This document shows positions 8,448 through 16,145 of a stretch of DNA of 64,000 nucleotides, one piece after another (within the stretch, counting starts at the first letter, position 1; every line of letters starts with the position of its first letter). The notes below the pieces were generated by a model. The model saw only the letters and a list, made by a program, of their open reading frames with translations, did not search any database and was not told the DNA's origin. The DNA lies in NCBI RefSeq assembly GCF_030246845.1, contig NZ_CP126889.1:186001-250000 (forward strand), in the 5' to 3' direction. Origin of the DNA: Enhydrobacter sp. (GTDB lineage: Bacteria; Pseudomonadota; Alphaproteobacteria; Reyranellales; Reyranellaceae). A program made the position numbers and the translations under genes.

Positions 8448-10220
8448 GTGCCGGAGCGGCGGCGGCTCGCGGCAATCGTGGCGGCGGACGTCGCGGGCTA
8501 CTCGCGGCTGATGGGACGCGACGAGAGCGGCACGCTGGAGGCACTGCGGACGGTGCGCCGCAAGATCGTCGACCCGGCGATCGCCGCGCACGGCGGGCGG
8601 CTGGTGAAGACGACCGGCGACGGGCTCCTGATCGAGTTCGCGAGCGCGGTCGATGCGGTGCGCTGCATGGTCGGGCTGCAGACGGCGATGGCGGCGCACA
8701 ATGCCGGCCTGCCGGAGGACCGGCGCCTGGTGTTCCGCGTCGGCGTCAATCTCGGCGACATCATCAGCGAGGACGACGACATCTTCGGCGACGGCGTCAA
8801 TGTCGCCGCGCGCCTGCAGGCGATCGCGCCGCCGGGCGGCCTCTGCCTCGCCGCCCGCGTGCACGACGAGGTGCGCGACCGGCTGGAGGTCGCGTTCGAG
8901 GACGGCGGCGCGCAGAGCCTCAAGAACATCGCCCGGCCGGTCCAGGTCTGGTGCTGGTCTCCGGAAGGAACGGCCGCGGCGCCGGCGCGGCCGGCCGCGG
9001 TCGAGCCGGCCGCGATGGCGCGCACGCTCGCCGGCAAGCCGTCGGTCGCGGTGCTGCCGTTCCGCAACCTGAGCGGAGATTCCGGCCAGGACTATTTCAC
9101 CGATGGCGTCACCGAGGAGATCATCACCGCGCTCGCGCGCTTCCACGCGCTCAGGGTCGCCGCGCGCAGCGCGAGCTTCCCGTTCAAGGGCGGCACGCTC
9201 GAGGTGCGCGAGATCGCCCGCCGGCTCGGCGTGCAATACCTGCTCACCGGCAGCATGCGGCGCGCGGCGAACCGCATCCGCGTCACCGCCGAGCTGACGA
9301 ACGCGGAGAACGGCCTGCAGGTCTGGACCGACCGCTACGACCGCGACCTCGCCGACATCTTCGACCTGCAGGATGATATCGGCCGCACCGTCGCGGCGGT
9401 GGTCGAGCCCGCCGTGCGCGGCGCCGAGATCGAGCGTGCGCGGCGCAAGCCGACCGGAAGCCTCACCGCCTACGATCTCTACCTGCGCGCGCTGCCGCCC
9501 ATGTGGGAAGGCACGCGCGAGGCGATCCCGCAGGCCATCGCGCTCTTGCGCCAGTCGCTGGCGCACGACCCCGAGAGCGTGCCCACCCTGGCGGCGCTCT
9601 CCTGGTGCCTGTTCATGGCCCCGATCGCGGGCGCCGCACGTCCGGGCGAAACCTGGGCCGAGGCGCTGGAGCTGGCGCGCCGGGCCGTCGAACGGGACGG
9701 CGCCGACGCCTTCGCGCAGGCGATCTACGCCCAGGCCCTGTCGGGGCTCGGCGACCAGCACGATCAGGCCCTCCTGCACGCCGAGGAGGCGGTGCGCCTC
9801 AATCCCGGCCTGGCCCTGGCCTGGGGCGCACTGGGCTATGCCTGCAACAGGACCGGCGATTTCGCGCGCGGCGTCGAAAGCCTCGAGCTCGCCATCCGCC
9901 TCGCGCCGGCCGACGCGTTCGCCTATTTCTCGCTGACCGGGCTCGCCGCCGCCCACTTCGCGCTCGGTCGCCACGACGACGGCATCGCCTGGGCGCGCAA
10001 GGCGGTGCAGCGCAACCCGGGCTACGGCACCGCGCACCGCCTGCTCGCCGCCCATCTCGCCCTGGCCGGCCGCCTCGACGAGGCGCGCGAGATCACCCGC
10101 CGGCGCGACGCGGTGCAGCGCACGACGCTCACCGAGCTGCGCGCGCTGCGCCTGTTCCACCGCCCCGACATCCTCGACCGCTACCTCGCCGCCCAGCGCG
10201 CCTGCGGCGTCAGCGAGTAG
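8448..10220 (+). CDS. Class III adenylate/guanylate cyclase with TolB-like and TPR region
   Basis: A 590-residue cytosolic protein. Residues 1-170 are a class III nucleotide cyclase catalytic domain: the metal Asp in IVAADVAGYSRLMG, TTGDGLLIEF, the second metal Asp in GVNLGDI, and DGVNVAARL. Residues of about 185-330 are a TolB-N-like domain (KPSVAVLPFRNLSGD, YLLTGSMRRAANRIRV). The remainder is TPR-like. It probably makes cAMP, inferred from family. GTG 8448 is the start because it begins the conserved PERRRLAAIVAADV stretch; no ATG fits. The C-terminal architecture is shared with the regulator at 4947. Confidence 0.88.
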   Translation: MPERRRLAAIVAADVAGYSRLMGRDESGTLEALRTVRRKIVDPAIAAHGGRLVKTTGDGLLIEFASAVDAVRCMVGLQTAMAAHNAGLPEDRRLVFRVGVNLGDIISEDDDIFGDGVNVAARLQAIAPPGGLCLAARVHDEVRDRLEVAFEDGGAQSLKNIARPVQVWCWSPEGTAAAPARPAAVEPAAMARTLAGKPSVAVLPFRNLSGDSGQDYFTDGVTEEIITALARFHALRVAARSASFPFKGGTLEVREIARRLGVQYLLTGSMRRAANRIRVTAELTNAENGLQVWTDRYDRDLADIFDLQDDIGRTVAAVVEPAVRGAEIERARRKPTGSLTAYDLYLRALPPMWEGTREAIPQAIALLRQSLAHDPESVPTLAALSWCLFMAPIAGAARPGETWAEALELARRAVERDGADAFAQAIYAQALSGLGDQHDQALLHAEEAVRLNPGLALAWGALGYACNRTGDFARGVESLELAIRLAPADAFAYFSLTGLAAAHFALGRHDDGIAWARKAVQRNPGYGTAHRLLAAHLALAGRLDEAREITRRRDAVQRTTLTELRALRLFHRPDILDRYLAAQRACGVSE

Positions 10221-10247
10221 CTTCGAGGGAGCGCGCAATCGATTTCC

Positions 10248-10319
10248 GTGTCATCCCGAGGCGAAGCCGAGGGATCTTTACTGTTCACGAAAGATCCCTC
10301 GCTGCGCTCGGGATGACAC
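10248..10319. repeat. GTGTCATCC palindrome, closed arrangement
   Basis: The arms GTGTCATCCCGAGGCGAAGC...GATCTTT and AAAGATCCCTCGCTGCGCTC...GATGACAC are separated by CTGTTCACG. It lies between the convergent cyclase and beta-propeller genes, ending 7 bases before the latter's stop, so it may serve as a two-way terminator. Confidence 0.9.
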
Positions 10320-10326
10320 GACTTTG

Positions 10327-10965
10327 CTACTCGCCCCGCGGCCGCCGCACGGCGCGCACCTTGCCGCTGCGGCCGCCGCCGCAGAAGAAGCGGTCGGCGC
10401 CGTCGGACTCGAGGCCGGACACCCCGGCGCCGGCCGGCATCTCGAGCCGCTCCAGCACCTCGCCGGTCTGCGGATCGATCCGCCGCACGTCGCTTTCGTC
10501 GCCTTCCCACGTGCCGTGCCACAGCTCGCCGTCGACCCAGGTGACGCCCGTCACGACGCGGTTGGACTCGATGGTGCGCAGGATCTTGCCGGTCTCGGGA
10601 TCGATCTGATGGATCTTGCGGCCGCGATGCTGGCCGACCCACAGCGTGCCCTCGGCCCAGGCGAGGCCCGAATCGCCGCCGTTGCCGGGCGCCGGGATGG
10701 TGGCCAGCACGCGGCCGGTCGCGGGATCGATCCGGTGGATGCGGTCCTCGGCGATCTGGAACAGGTGCCGACCGTCGAACGCGGTCCCGGCGTGGGCTGC
10801 GACCTCGATCGATCGCACCACCTTGCCGTTCGCCGGATCGAGGGCGTTCACCTTCTCCCCCGACGCGAACCACACCTGCCGGCCGTCGAACGTGACGCCG
10901 TGCACGGCCTCGACGCCGGGAAAGGGTCCATACTCCTCGATGATCTCGGCGGCCGATCGCTTCAT
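10327..10965 (-). CDS. Beta-propeller protein, glutamine cyclotransferase/Vgb-like
   Basis: A 212-residue protein built from repeated blades of the pattern D-x-x-T-G-x-[IV]-L (IDPATGRVLATI, IDPETGKILRTI, IDPQTGEVLERL), as in glutaminyl-peptide cyclotransferase-like, SMP-30 and virginiamycin-lyase-like propellers. No signal peptide is seen, so it is probably cytosolic. The start at 10965 has GGAG 9 bases upstream; ATG 10986 is an alternative. It lies downstream of the helical HTH gene and divergent small membrane protein, a neighbourhood that may be functional. The substrate is unknown. Confidence 0.75.
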   Translation of the reverse strand: MKRSAAEIIEEYGPFPGVEAVHGVTFDGRQVWFASGEKVNALDPANGKVVRSIEVAAHAGTAFDGRHLFQIAEDRIHRIDPATGRVLATIPAPGNGGDSGLAWAEGTLWVGQHRGRKIHQIDPETGKILRTIESNRVVTGVTWVDGELWHGTWEGDESDVRRIDPQTGEVLERLEMPAGAGVSGLESDGADRFFCGGGRSGKVRAVRRPRGE

Positions 10966-11005
10966 CGCTGTCACTCCGGTTTTCATGTCACCCGGACCGC
11001 ATCGG

Positions 11006-11081
11006 AAAGATCCCTCGGCTTCGCCTCGGATGCCGTCGGTCCCGAAGACCGTGTCATCCCGAGCGTCGGCGAGGGATCTTT
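11006..11081. repeat. GTGTCATCC palindrome, open arrangement, degenerate
   Basis: A degraded right-type arm (AAAGATCCCTCGGCTTCG) comes first, and a clean left-type arm (GTGTCATCCCGAGCGTCG...GATCTTTT) second, so the GTGTCAT ends point inwards. It lies between two minus-strand genes. Confidence 0.75.
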
Positions 11082-11106
11082 TCCTCTCGCTCCGATCGAC
11101 ATGACC

Positions 11107-12327
11107 CTAGCCGCCCGGCAGCGGGCCGGGGAGTAACAAGGTTGTCGGGAAGCCGGGCACGGGCGGGCTCATCCAGCGGCGCGCGCGGCCGCGGCCGAAC
11201 GACTGGACCTTGCCCGCCTCGGCGAGCGCCTCGAGCGCGCGCTGCACCGTGCGCGCGCTGGCGCCCAGCGCCAGTGCCAGCGCCGAGCTCGACCACGACT
11301 CGCCGTCGGCGAGAAAAGCGAGCACCGCCGCATGCTTTTCCTCGACCGGCGGGGCCAGCACCACGACCTCGCGCGCGCCGACCGGCGCCAGGGCGAAGCC
11401 CCGCTCCGTCGCATTCACCTCGGCGAGCGGACGGAGCGCGGCGCGCAGCCGCCCGACCTCGACGCGCAGGCGCGCGCGGTGCGAGTCGTCGGCGTGCCGC
11501 GCACGAAAGGCGCGTGCGAGCAGCGCACTTCGCGGCACGTCGGCCGGCCACGCCTCGGCCAGCGCGCGCACGATCGCGAACAGCACCGGGCGCGTCGCGA
11601 GCGAGACCACCGTGTCGGCTTCTCGCACGACATTGCGGCAGGCGTCGACGACCAGCGCGCCCGATGCCAGCAGCGTCTCGACCTCGTCGAGCAGGAGGGC
11701 GCGCTCCGTGCCGCGCGCGATCAGCCGCGCCGCCGGCCTGTCGAGCGTCGCCGTCGTGCCCTCGACCTCCGCCATCAGCGCCGGCACACCCGCCTCGCGC
11801 GCCGCGGTGCCGGCCCGCGCCAGCGCCGCGCGCGCGGTCCTGGTGTGCAGCCGCCGCATCGCGATGCCGGCGACGACCAGCTCGTGGGCGGCGCGCAGCG
11901 CGGGCGGCAGCGCCATGGGCTCGAGCGCGGCCAGCGCCCGTTCGGCCTCGTCGAGCCGGCCGATCAGCAGCAGGCGCCGCACCTCGAGATGCCGCGCGTG
12001 GGCCGAATTCACGCGATCGCCGTGCGCCTCGAGTGCGGCCCGCGCCGCCGCCAGCGTCCTGGCCGGCCAGCCGAGCTCGCGCGACACGAGCGCGATCTCG
12101 GCCTCGGCGACGACGCAGCGTGCGCGGGCCACCGCTTCGCGCGGGCCGAAGCCGCGCGCCGCGCGATGCAGCAAGGCCCTGGCGCGCGCCAGATCGCCGA
12201 GCTGGGCCATGGCGATGCCGCGCAGCGCCAGCGCCGGCGGGTCGTCGCGCAGCGCCACCCGCTTCAGCGCGCCCAGCAGATCGCCGGCCGCCAGCGCCCG
12301 CGCCGCCGCGTTGATCAGCGAATCCAT
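11107..12327 (-). CDS. Helical-repeat protein with C-terminal winged helix
   Basis: A 406-residue protein. Residues 1-200 are Ala/Arg-rich paired helices resembling TPR. Residues of about 230-300 contain a basic segment (RARLRVEVGRLRAALRPLAE) like the DNA-binding or trans-activation part of SARP/OmpR regulators. Residues of about 330-395 form a second winged helix (SALALALGASARTVQRALEAL). It is probably a transcription factor. GGGAG before ATG 12327 sets the start. It is divergent from the small membrane protein at 12416, with 88 bases between them, so it may control that gene. Confidence 0.7.
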   Translation of the reverse strand: MDSLINAAARALAAGDLLGALKRVALRDDPPALALRGIAMAQLGDLARARALLHRAARGFGPREAVARARCVVAEAEIALVSRELGWPARTLAAARAALEAHGDRVNSAHARHLEVRRLLLIGRLDEAERALAALEPMALPPALRAAHELVVAGIAMRRLHTRTARAALARAGTAAREAGVPALMAEVEGTTATLDRPAARLIARGTERALLLDEVETLLASGALVVDACRNVVREADTVVSLATRPVLFAIVRALAEAWPADVPRSALLARAFRARHADDSHRARLRVEVGRLRAALRPLAEVNATERGFALAPVGAREVVVLAPPVEEKHAAVLAFLADGESWSSSALALALGASARTVQRALEALAEAGKVQSFGRGRARRWMSPPVPGFPTTLLLPGPLPGG

Positions 12328-12415
12328 CGCACTCCCGTCACACTTGTAACTCCCGCCGTCCGCCTCCCCTCCGTATCTATCCCACGACCCGCGACCGCCC
12401 AAGGGAGGGAAGACC

Positions 12416-12745
12416 ATGACGACATCGACGATCGGCACGACCGAGGAAAGATCCCTCGCTGCGCTCGGGATGACACGGTCTTCCGGATCGATGAAATCGT
12501 GTCATCCCGAGCCGAAGGCGAGGGATCTTTCGTCAGCCGCCGACTGGCTCGGGCTCGCCGCCGCGCCGACCTTCGCCGCCATGGCGCTGCTGACGGGCGT
12601 CCTCGAAGGCGGCGCGCCAGCCATGATGTGCGCGCCCGACGCCTCGCCGCTCGGCAGCATGGCCTGGATGTATCTGCTGATGAGCGCCTTCCATTCGGCG
12701 CCCTGGCTGCGGCGGATCTCGCGATCGAGAAAGATCCCTCGCTGA
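12416..12745 (+). CDS. Small membrane protein carrying an in-frame repeat insertion
   Basis: 109 residues. The native-looking part is MTTSTIGTT followed after a gap by ADWLGLAAAPTFAAMALLTG and MYLLMSAFHSAPWLRRISR, a two-span membrane protein of a small family I recall in alphaproteobacteria. Residues 11-38 (ERSLAALGM...KARDLS) are encoded entirely by an 84-base GTGTCATCC palindrome, which is exactly 28 codons and keeps the frame. The last residues (RKIPR) and the TGA stop come from a second palindrome. GGGAGGGA lies 5 bases before the ATG. Whether the protein still works is unknown. Confidence 0.65.
   Translation: MTTSTIGTTEERSLAALGMTRSSGSMKSCHPEPKARDLSSAADWLGLAAAPTFAAMALLTGVLEGGAPAMMCAPDASPLGSMAWMYLLMSAFHSAPWLRRISRSRKIPR
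12447..12530. repeat. GTGTCATCC palindrome inside a coding region, open arrangement
   Basis: AAAGATCCCTCGCTGCGCTC...GATGACAC is followed by a spacer beginning GGTCTTCCGG and then GTGTCATCCCGAGCC...GATCTTT. It is 84 bases, a multiple of three, with no stop in the frame of the host gene. The spacer resembles that of the copy at 26974. Confidence 0.9.
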
Positions 12746-12801
12746 CGCTCGGGGCGACACCACCTTGGCCGTGTCATCGCGAGCGAAGGCGAGGGATCTT
12801 T
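12729..12801. repeat. GTGTCATCC palindrome supplying a stop codon, open arrangement
   Basis: The first arm AAAGATCCCTCGCTGACGCT contains the TGA that ends the small membrane protein gene. The second arm is GTGTCATCGCGAGCG...GATCTTT. The variant CGCTGACGCTC is shared with the copy at 15691. Confidence 0.85.
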
Positions 12802-12813
12802 CGCCGGTGCCTT

Positions 12814-13047
12814 CTACCGCTTCCCCCACTTGTTCCAGCACGAGCCGATCTGGTGGGCCTCGCGCTGGACGGCGATCCAGCGGCGGGAGAAGCGCAGGCC
12901 GGTGCGGGCCTCGATGGCGCGGGCGATCTCGCCGTCGGTGAGGCCCTGCGCGTTCAGCCGCTCCAGCAGCGCGCTGCATTCGGCGGTCCACCGCTCGCCG
13001 ATCGGTCGGCGGATCGCGCGCATCGCTTTCGGGCGCGGCCGGCTCAC
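12814..13047 (-). CDS. Small HTH-like phage protein
   Basis: 77 basic residues with a possible helix-turn-helix (LTDGEIARAIEARTGLRFSR). It begins at GTG 13047, which overlaps the TGA of the preceding gene as GTGA, so translation is probably coupled. It is the last gene of the minus-strand phage-like cassette. The family is not recognised. A later ATG at 13023 would give a shorter form. Confidence 0.6.
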   Translation of the reverse strand: MSRPRPKAMRAIRRPIGERWTAECSALLERLNAQGLTDGEIARAIEARTGLRFSRRWIAVQREAHQIGSCWNKWGKR

Positions 13048-13904
13048 GGTCCGGCCTCGCGCCACTCGGCGAGGATCGGCGGCGGCACGCGGGCGCGGCC
13101 GCTCTCGGGGCGCGGGCCCCAGTCGCCCTCGAGCCAGAAGCCGCCCGGCCGGTAGCCGCGCAGGCGCGCCCGCCAGTGCGCCTCGCTGTCGCGATCGGCG
13201 GTGATCCCGGCGGCCGCGCTTTTCGTCGTCGCGGCGGGCTTCGGCGCATGGGCGCGCGTGATCCAGTTGCGCCAGTACGGCCCCCAGCGCTGCGCGGTGC
13301 GGCCGGTGGCTGCGGCGTGGTTGCGGAAACGCTCGGTCTCGGCCGCGATCGCCTCGGGTGCGAGATCGGGCCGGGCTGTCGCTGCCCAGGCAAGATCGGC
13401 GGCGTCGGGCTGCCAACCCTCGGGCAAAGCGTGAGCGGTCGGGCGTGGGGGCCGCGACGCGACGCGTGGCGGCGCGTCGCCCGCTCCCTCCCCTTCCTTT
13501 CCTTTCCCGTTCCCTTCCCCTTCCCTTCCCATGGAAGCGGAGTCGTCGACGCGTGCCGACGCGTCGGCCGCGCGTGGCGACGCGTCGCCCTCCGGCGCCG
13601 GCAGCCGCGAGGCGGCCTCGCGCGGATTGAGGATCTGGTGCCGGGCGAGCGTGGGGATCCACGCATAGCCCTCGCCGTAGGGCACGACCAGGCCGCGCTC
13701 GATCAGCTCGGCCGCGACCGCATCGCCGTCGCAGGCATCGTCGGGCAGATAGCGCCGCTTGAAGACGCGCGGCGTCCAGACCAGCCGTCCCTCGCGGTCG
13801 GCCTCGCACCACAGGCCGATATAGAGCAGCCGGGCCAGCGGCGAGAGCGCGCAGATGTCGTCGGAGGTGAAGAACTCCGGCTTGATCGTGCGGATGCGCG
13901 CCAT
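13044..13904 (-). CDS. Phage replication-type protein
   Basis: 286 residues. The N-terminus ARIRTIKPEFFTSDDICAL with WCEADREGRLVWTPRVFKRR is the pattern of phage and prophage replisome-organiser/primosome-like proteins with an N-terminal winged helix. A low-complexity acidic linker sits in the middle (about 115-150), and the C-terminal region (WGPYWRNWI) resembles the DnaC-interacting tail of such proteins. Start 13904 matches the conserved MARIRTIKPE beginning. No clear ribosome-binding site is visible. Replication function is inferred from family resemblance only. Confidence 0.65.
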   Translation of the reverse strand: MARIRTIKPEFFTSDDICALSPLARLLYIGLWCEADREGRLVWTPRVFKRRYLPDDACDGDAVAAELIERGLVVPYGEGYAWIPTLARHQILNPREAASRLPAPEGDASPRAADASARVDDSASMGREGEGNGKGKEGEGAGDAPPRVASRPPRPTAHALPEGWQPDAADLAWAATARPDLAPEAIAAETERFRNHAAATGRTAQRWGPYWRNWITRAHAPKPAATTKSAAAGITADRDSEAHWRARLRGYRPGGFWLEGDWGPRPESGRARVPPPILAEWREAGP

Positions 13905-14001
13905 CAGCGACGCCCGGGACAAGAGGTGCGCGGGCGCCGGTGGGGGAGCCGGCGGCCCGCGCCGGCGACCGTGGAAGGGAACGATGCGGGAGGGAACATC
14001 G

Positions 14002-14250
14002 TCACGGCCGCCGTTGGGAATTGGGGGAAGAGGATCGCGGGAGCACCATCCCGAGCGCGGCCTCGCGGCCCACCGCCTCGCGCAGCAGGCGGTACTTCCA
14101 GCGCTGCTGCGGCGTCATCGGCGGCAGGCGCCGGCCGTCCCACCAGCGCTTCATGCCCTCGCGGCAGGCGGCGCTGATGCGGGCGCGCATCACCGGATCG
14201 GCGTTCATGCGCCGGATGTTCTTGCCGAAGCCGCAGGCTCGCGCCGTCAT
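14002..14250 (-). CDS. Small phage-cassette protein, 82 aa
   Basis: 82 basic residues (RISAACREGMKRWWDGR, QQRWKYRLLREAVGREAA), unrecognised family. The ATG overlaps the stop of the upstream gene as ATGA, which places it in the cassette operon. The composition suggests nucleic-acid binding, but this is only a guess. Confidence 0.6.
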   Translation of the reverse strand: MTARACGFGKNIRRMNADPVMRARISAACREGMKRWWDGRRLPPMTPQQRWKYRLLREAVGREAALGMVLPRSSSPNSQRRP

Positions 14251-14612
14251 GGCCGCTTCTCCGTGCCGGCCGGCCCGCCGCGGCCTTCCGCGGGCGTCAG
14301 GCGGCGGGCGAGCTCGATCAGCAGCACCGCGGTCGCGCCCGGCCCGCGCTCCTCGATCAGCCGCGCCGCCGCCCGCTCCAGCGCCTCGGCGCCGGCCATC
14401 GTGCGGTCGATCAGCTCGAGAGCGCGCGCCCGCCGCGGCAGGCGGCGCAGGAAGCCGCGCTCCACCAGGCGGTCGATCACCGCGCTCACCCGCGCCTTCG
14501 AGCGCAGGCCGAGCGCCACCGTGATCTCGTCATGGCTTGGCATCACGCCGCCATGCGCGGCCGCGTAGGCGCGCAGGAAGGCCAGCAGCTCGGCCTGGCG
14601 CGGCGTCAGCAT
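14247..14612 (-). CDS. LexA/MarR-type winged-helix protein
   Basis: 121 residues. The N-terminal 65 residues form a LexA-like DNA-binding winged helix (LTPRQAELLAFLRAYAAAHG, MPSHDEITVALGLRSKARVS, RLVERGFLRRLPRRARAL). No LexA protease domain follows; instead there is a short helical tail. It overlaps the neighbours on both sides (4 bases downstream, 7 bases upstream), so it belongs to the phage-like operon. Confidence 0.72.
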   Translation of the reverse strand: MLTPRQAELLAFLRAYAAAHGGVMPSHDEITVALGLRSKARVSAVIDRLVERGFLRRLPRRARALELIDRTMAGAEALERAAARLIEERGPGATAVLLIELARRLTPAEGRGGPAGTEKRP

Positions 14613-14878
14613 CGGCCGCTCCGGACGGGATGCCCCGCCGGCGCGGCCGGTGAAGGCGGCCGGGACGAAGACGGGGGAGGGCCGAAATGGTCGGGCCGGA
14701 TGTCGTAGCGCGTGACGCGGCCCGCAGTCAGCGCCTCGATCTCGATCGCGCGCCGGACCGGCACCACGCCGTTCCAGCGGCTGACCGCCGAGGGCGTAAT
14801 GCCGAGCAGCCGCGCGATGTCGATGTCCTTGCCGCCCGCCGCATGGCGGGCCCGCTTCATGCCGTCGGGAATGCTCAT
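14606..14878 (-). CDS. Cro/YdaS-like repressor
   Basis: 90 residues. The segment KDIDIARLLGITPSAVSRWN followed by VPVRRAIEIEALTAGRVTRY is the Cro/YdaS helix-turn-helix pattern, and the tail is Pro/Ser-rich. It is the first gene of the leftward cassette and is divergent from the S24 repressor, the arrangement of a cro/cI switch. A 17-bp palindromic operator lies 8 bases upstream of its start. Confidence 0.8.
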   Translation of the reverse strand: MSIPDGMKRARHAAGGKDIDIARLLGITPSAVSRWNGVVPVRRAIEIEALTAGRVTRYDIRPDHFGPPPSSSRPPSPAAPAGHPVRSGRC

Positions 14879-14886
14879 GGCCCGAA

Positions 14887-14903
14887 GTTAATCCTTGATT
14901 AAC
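14887..14903. promoter_or_regulatory. Phage-type operator, GTTAATC-N3-GATTAAC
   Basis: A perfect 17-bp palindrome in the cro/repressor intergenic region. Weaker half sites follow (CAATTAAC at 14911-14918 and GTTAAC at 14931-14936). The same palindrome, with one changed position per half-site, is present at 15818-15834. Confidence 0.7.
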
Positions 14904-14952
14904 ATTCGGTCAATTAACAATGTGCGGGAAGTTAACCGCAGGTCAAGTCAAA

Positions 14953-15672
14953 ATGGACATCATGTCGGAGCTGGGCGATGCCATCAGCGAAGGCCGCAGG
15001 CGCCGCGGTCTGACCCAGGCCGAGCTCGCGCGCGAGTTCGGCATCTCGAAGTCGGCCGTGAACCAGTGGGAGTCGGGCAAGAACGTTCCCGACCAGCGCA
15101 AGCTCGGCAGGCTGGTGCAGCTCCTCGGGCTCGATCCCGCCGTGGCCGCCGGCGTGCCCCCCGAGACGAGAAACACGGAGACGAGACAAACGGAGGCGGG
15201 GCACGCGGAGACGGGGGGCCCGCGCAGCGACGCAGCGCCCGCCGCCACGCGCCTGCTGCGCGAGATGCCGGTCAACGGCCGGCCCGACATCGCGGTGTGG
15301 GCCAGCGCCGAGGCCGGGCACGACGGCGCGATGGTGCTGGTGAACGAGCCGATCGACTATATCCGCCGCTCCGAGCGCATGCTGGGCGTGCGCAATCCCT
15401 TCGCCTTCTACGTCATCGGCACCTCGATGAGCCCGGCGATCGAGCACGGCGACCAGGTCGTGATCCATCCCGGCATGCCGCCGCAGCCGGGCAAGGACCA
15501 TGTCTTCCTGCAGCAGCAGCCCGACGGCACCATGCTCGCGCTGGTGAAGCGCCTGCTGCGCTCGACCACGACGGCGTGGCGGGTGCGCCAGTTCAACCCG
15601 CCGCGCGACTTCGACCTGCCCAAGAGCAAGTGGTCGAAGGCGCTCATGATCACCGAGAAGCGGGTGGGGTAG
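14953..15672 (+). CDS. S24-family phage repressor (XRE N-terminus)
   Basis: 239 residues. An XRE helix-turn-helix occupies about 5-65 (LTQAELAREFGISKSAVNQW, NVPDQRKLGRLVQLLG). A variable Thr/Glu-rich linker follows, and a LexA/UmuD-type S24 domain at about 140-235 has the catalytic Ser in GTSMSPAIEHGDQV and the Lys region MLALVKRLLR. It is a cI-like repressor that should be inactivated by self-cleavage after DNA damage (family knowledge). ATG 14953 is chosen; 14920 and 14962 are alternatives. Confidence 0.87.
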   Translation: MDIMSELGDAISEGRRRRGLTQAELAREFGISKSAVNQWESGKNVPDQRKLGRLVQLLGLDPAVAAGVPPETRNTETRQTEAGHAETGGPRSDAAPAATRLLREMPVNGRPDIAVWASAEAGHDGAMVLVNEPIDYIRRSERMLGVRNPFAFYVIGTSMSPAIEHGDQVVIHPGMPPQPGKDHVFLQQQPDGTMLALVKRLLRSTTTAWRVRQFNPPRDFDLPKSKWSKALMITEKRVG

Positions 15673-15690
15673 CGCGGCGGCGAGGCGGAT

Positions 15691-15772
15691 AAAGATCCCT
15701 CGCTGACGCTCGGGATGACACAACCTTCTGAGCGACAAACCGTGTCATCCCGAGCGCCAGCAAGGGATCTTT
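15691..15772. repeat. GTGTCATCC palindrome, open arrangement
   Basis: AAAGATCCCTCGCTGACGCT...GATGACAC, then a 20-base spacer, then GTGTCATCCCGAGCGCCAG...GATCTTT. It lies 18 bases after the repressor stop. Confidence 0.9.
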
Positions 15773-15817
15773 CCGCACCGCCGGCGATCGATGTCCAGTG
15801 ACAGCGCTTGACCGGTA

Positions 15818-15834
15818 GTTAATTAATAATTAAC
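15818..15834. promoter_or_regulatory. Second phage-type operator, GTTAATT-N3-AATTAAC
   Basis: A perfect 17-bp palindrome matching the consensus GTTAATY-N3-RATTAAC of the site at 14887. It is 8 bases before ATG 15843, the same spacing as the first site has from the Cro start. This suggests that the same repressor controls both genes. Confidence 0.65.
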
Positions 15835-15842
15835 ATCGGTTC

Positions 15843-16133
15843 ATGCCCGACGCCCCCTCCCCCATCGTCCGCACCGTCACCGCCGACGGCTTCGTCGTGG
15901 TCGCGGCCTTCCGGGACCCCAACGCGGTGCTGCCGCCGCGGCGGATCGCCTACACCTACGACCACCATGCGCATCTCAACGATGCGGCCGACGCCTATGC
16001 CGCCTACGAGCGCGGCGAATATCGGGGCTTCTCGGCGGTCGGCCTGTTCCCGGTGCGCGGCGGGCTGCCGTTCGGCCCCGCGCTGGGCGCTCTCGAGCTC
16101 GCCCGCCTGGTCCGCGAGACCGAGGCTGCCTGA
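15843..16133 (+). CDS. Hypothetical protein under phage-type operator
   Basis: 96 soluble residues, unrecognised (RIAYTYDHHAHLNDAADAYA, FSAVGLFPVRGGLPFGPA). The start ATG sits 8 bases after the second GTTAAT palindrome, so it is probably part of the repressor regulon and of the phage-derived region. It could be an anti-repressor-like or accessory protein; nothing in the sequence proves this. Confidence 0.6.
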   Translation: MPDAPSPIVRTVTADGFVVVAAFRDPNAVLPPRRIAYTYDHHAHLNDAADAYAAYERGEYRGFSAVGLFPVRGGLPFGPALGALELARLVRETEAA

Positions 16134-16145
16134 GGCAAGCGCCGT

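Noticed and set aside
11142-12314. 390-codon Arg/Pro/Ala-rich plus-strand frame
   Set aside because: Antisense shadow of the HTH gene; composition is typical of out-of-frame translation.
12814-16133. Complete prophage
   Set aside because: No integrase, terminase, portal or tail genes are seen between 12.4 and 16.5 kb, and no attachment-site duplication was recognised.
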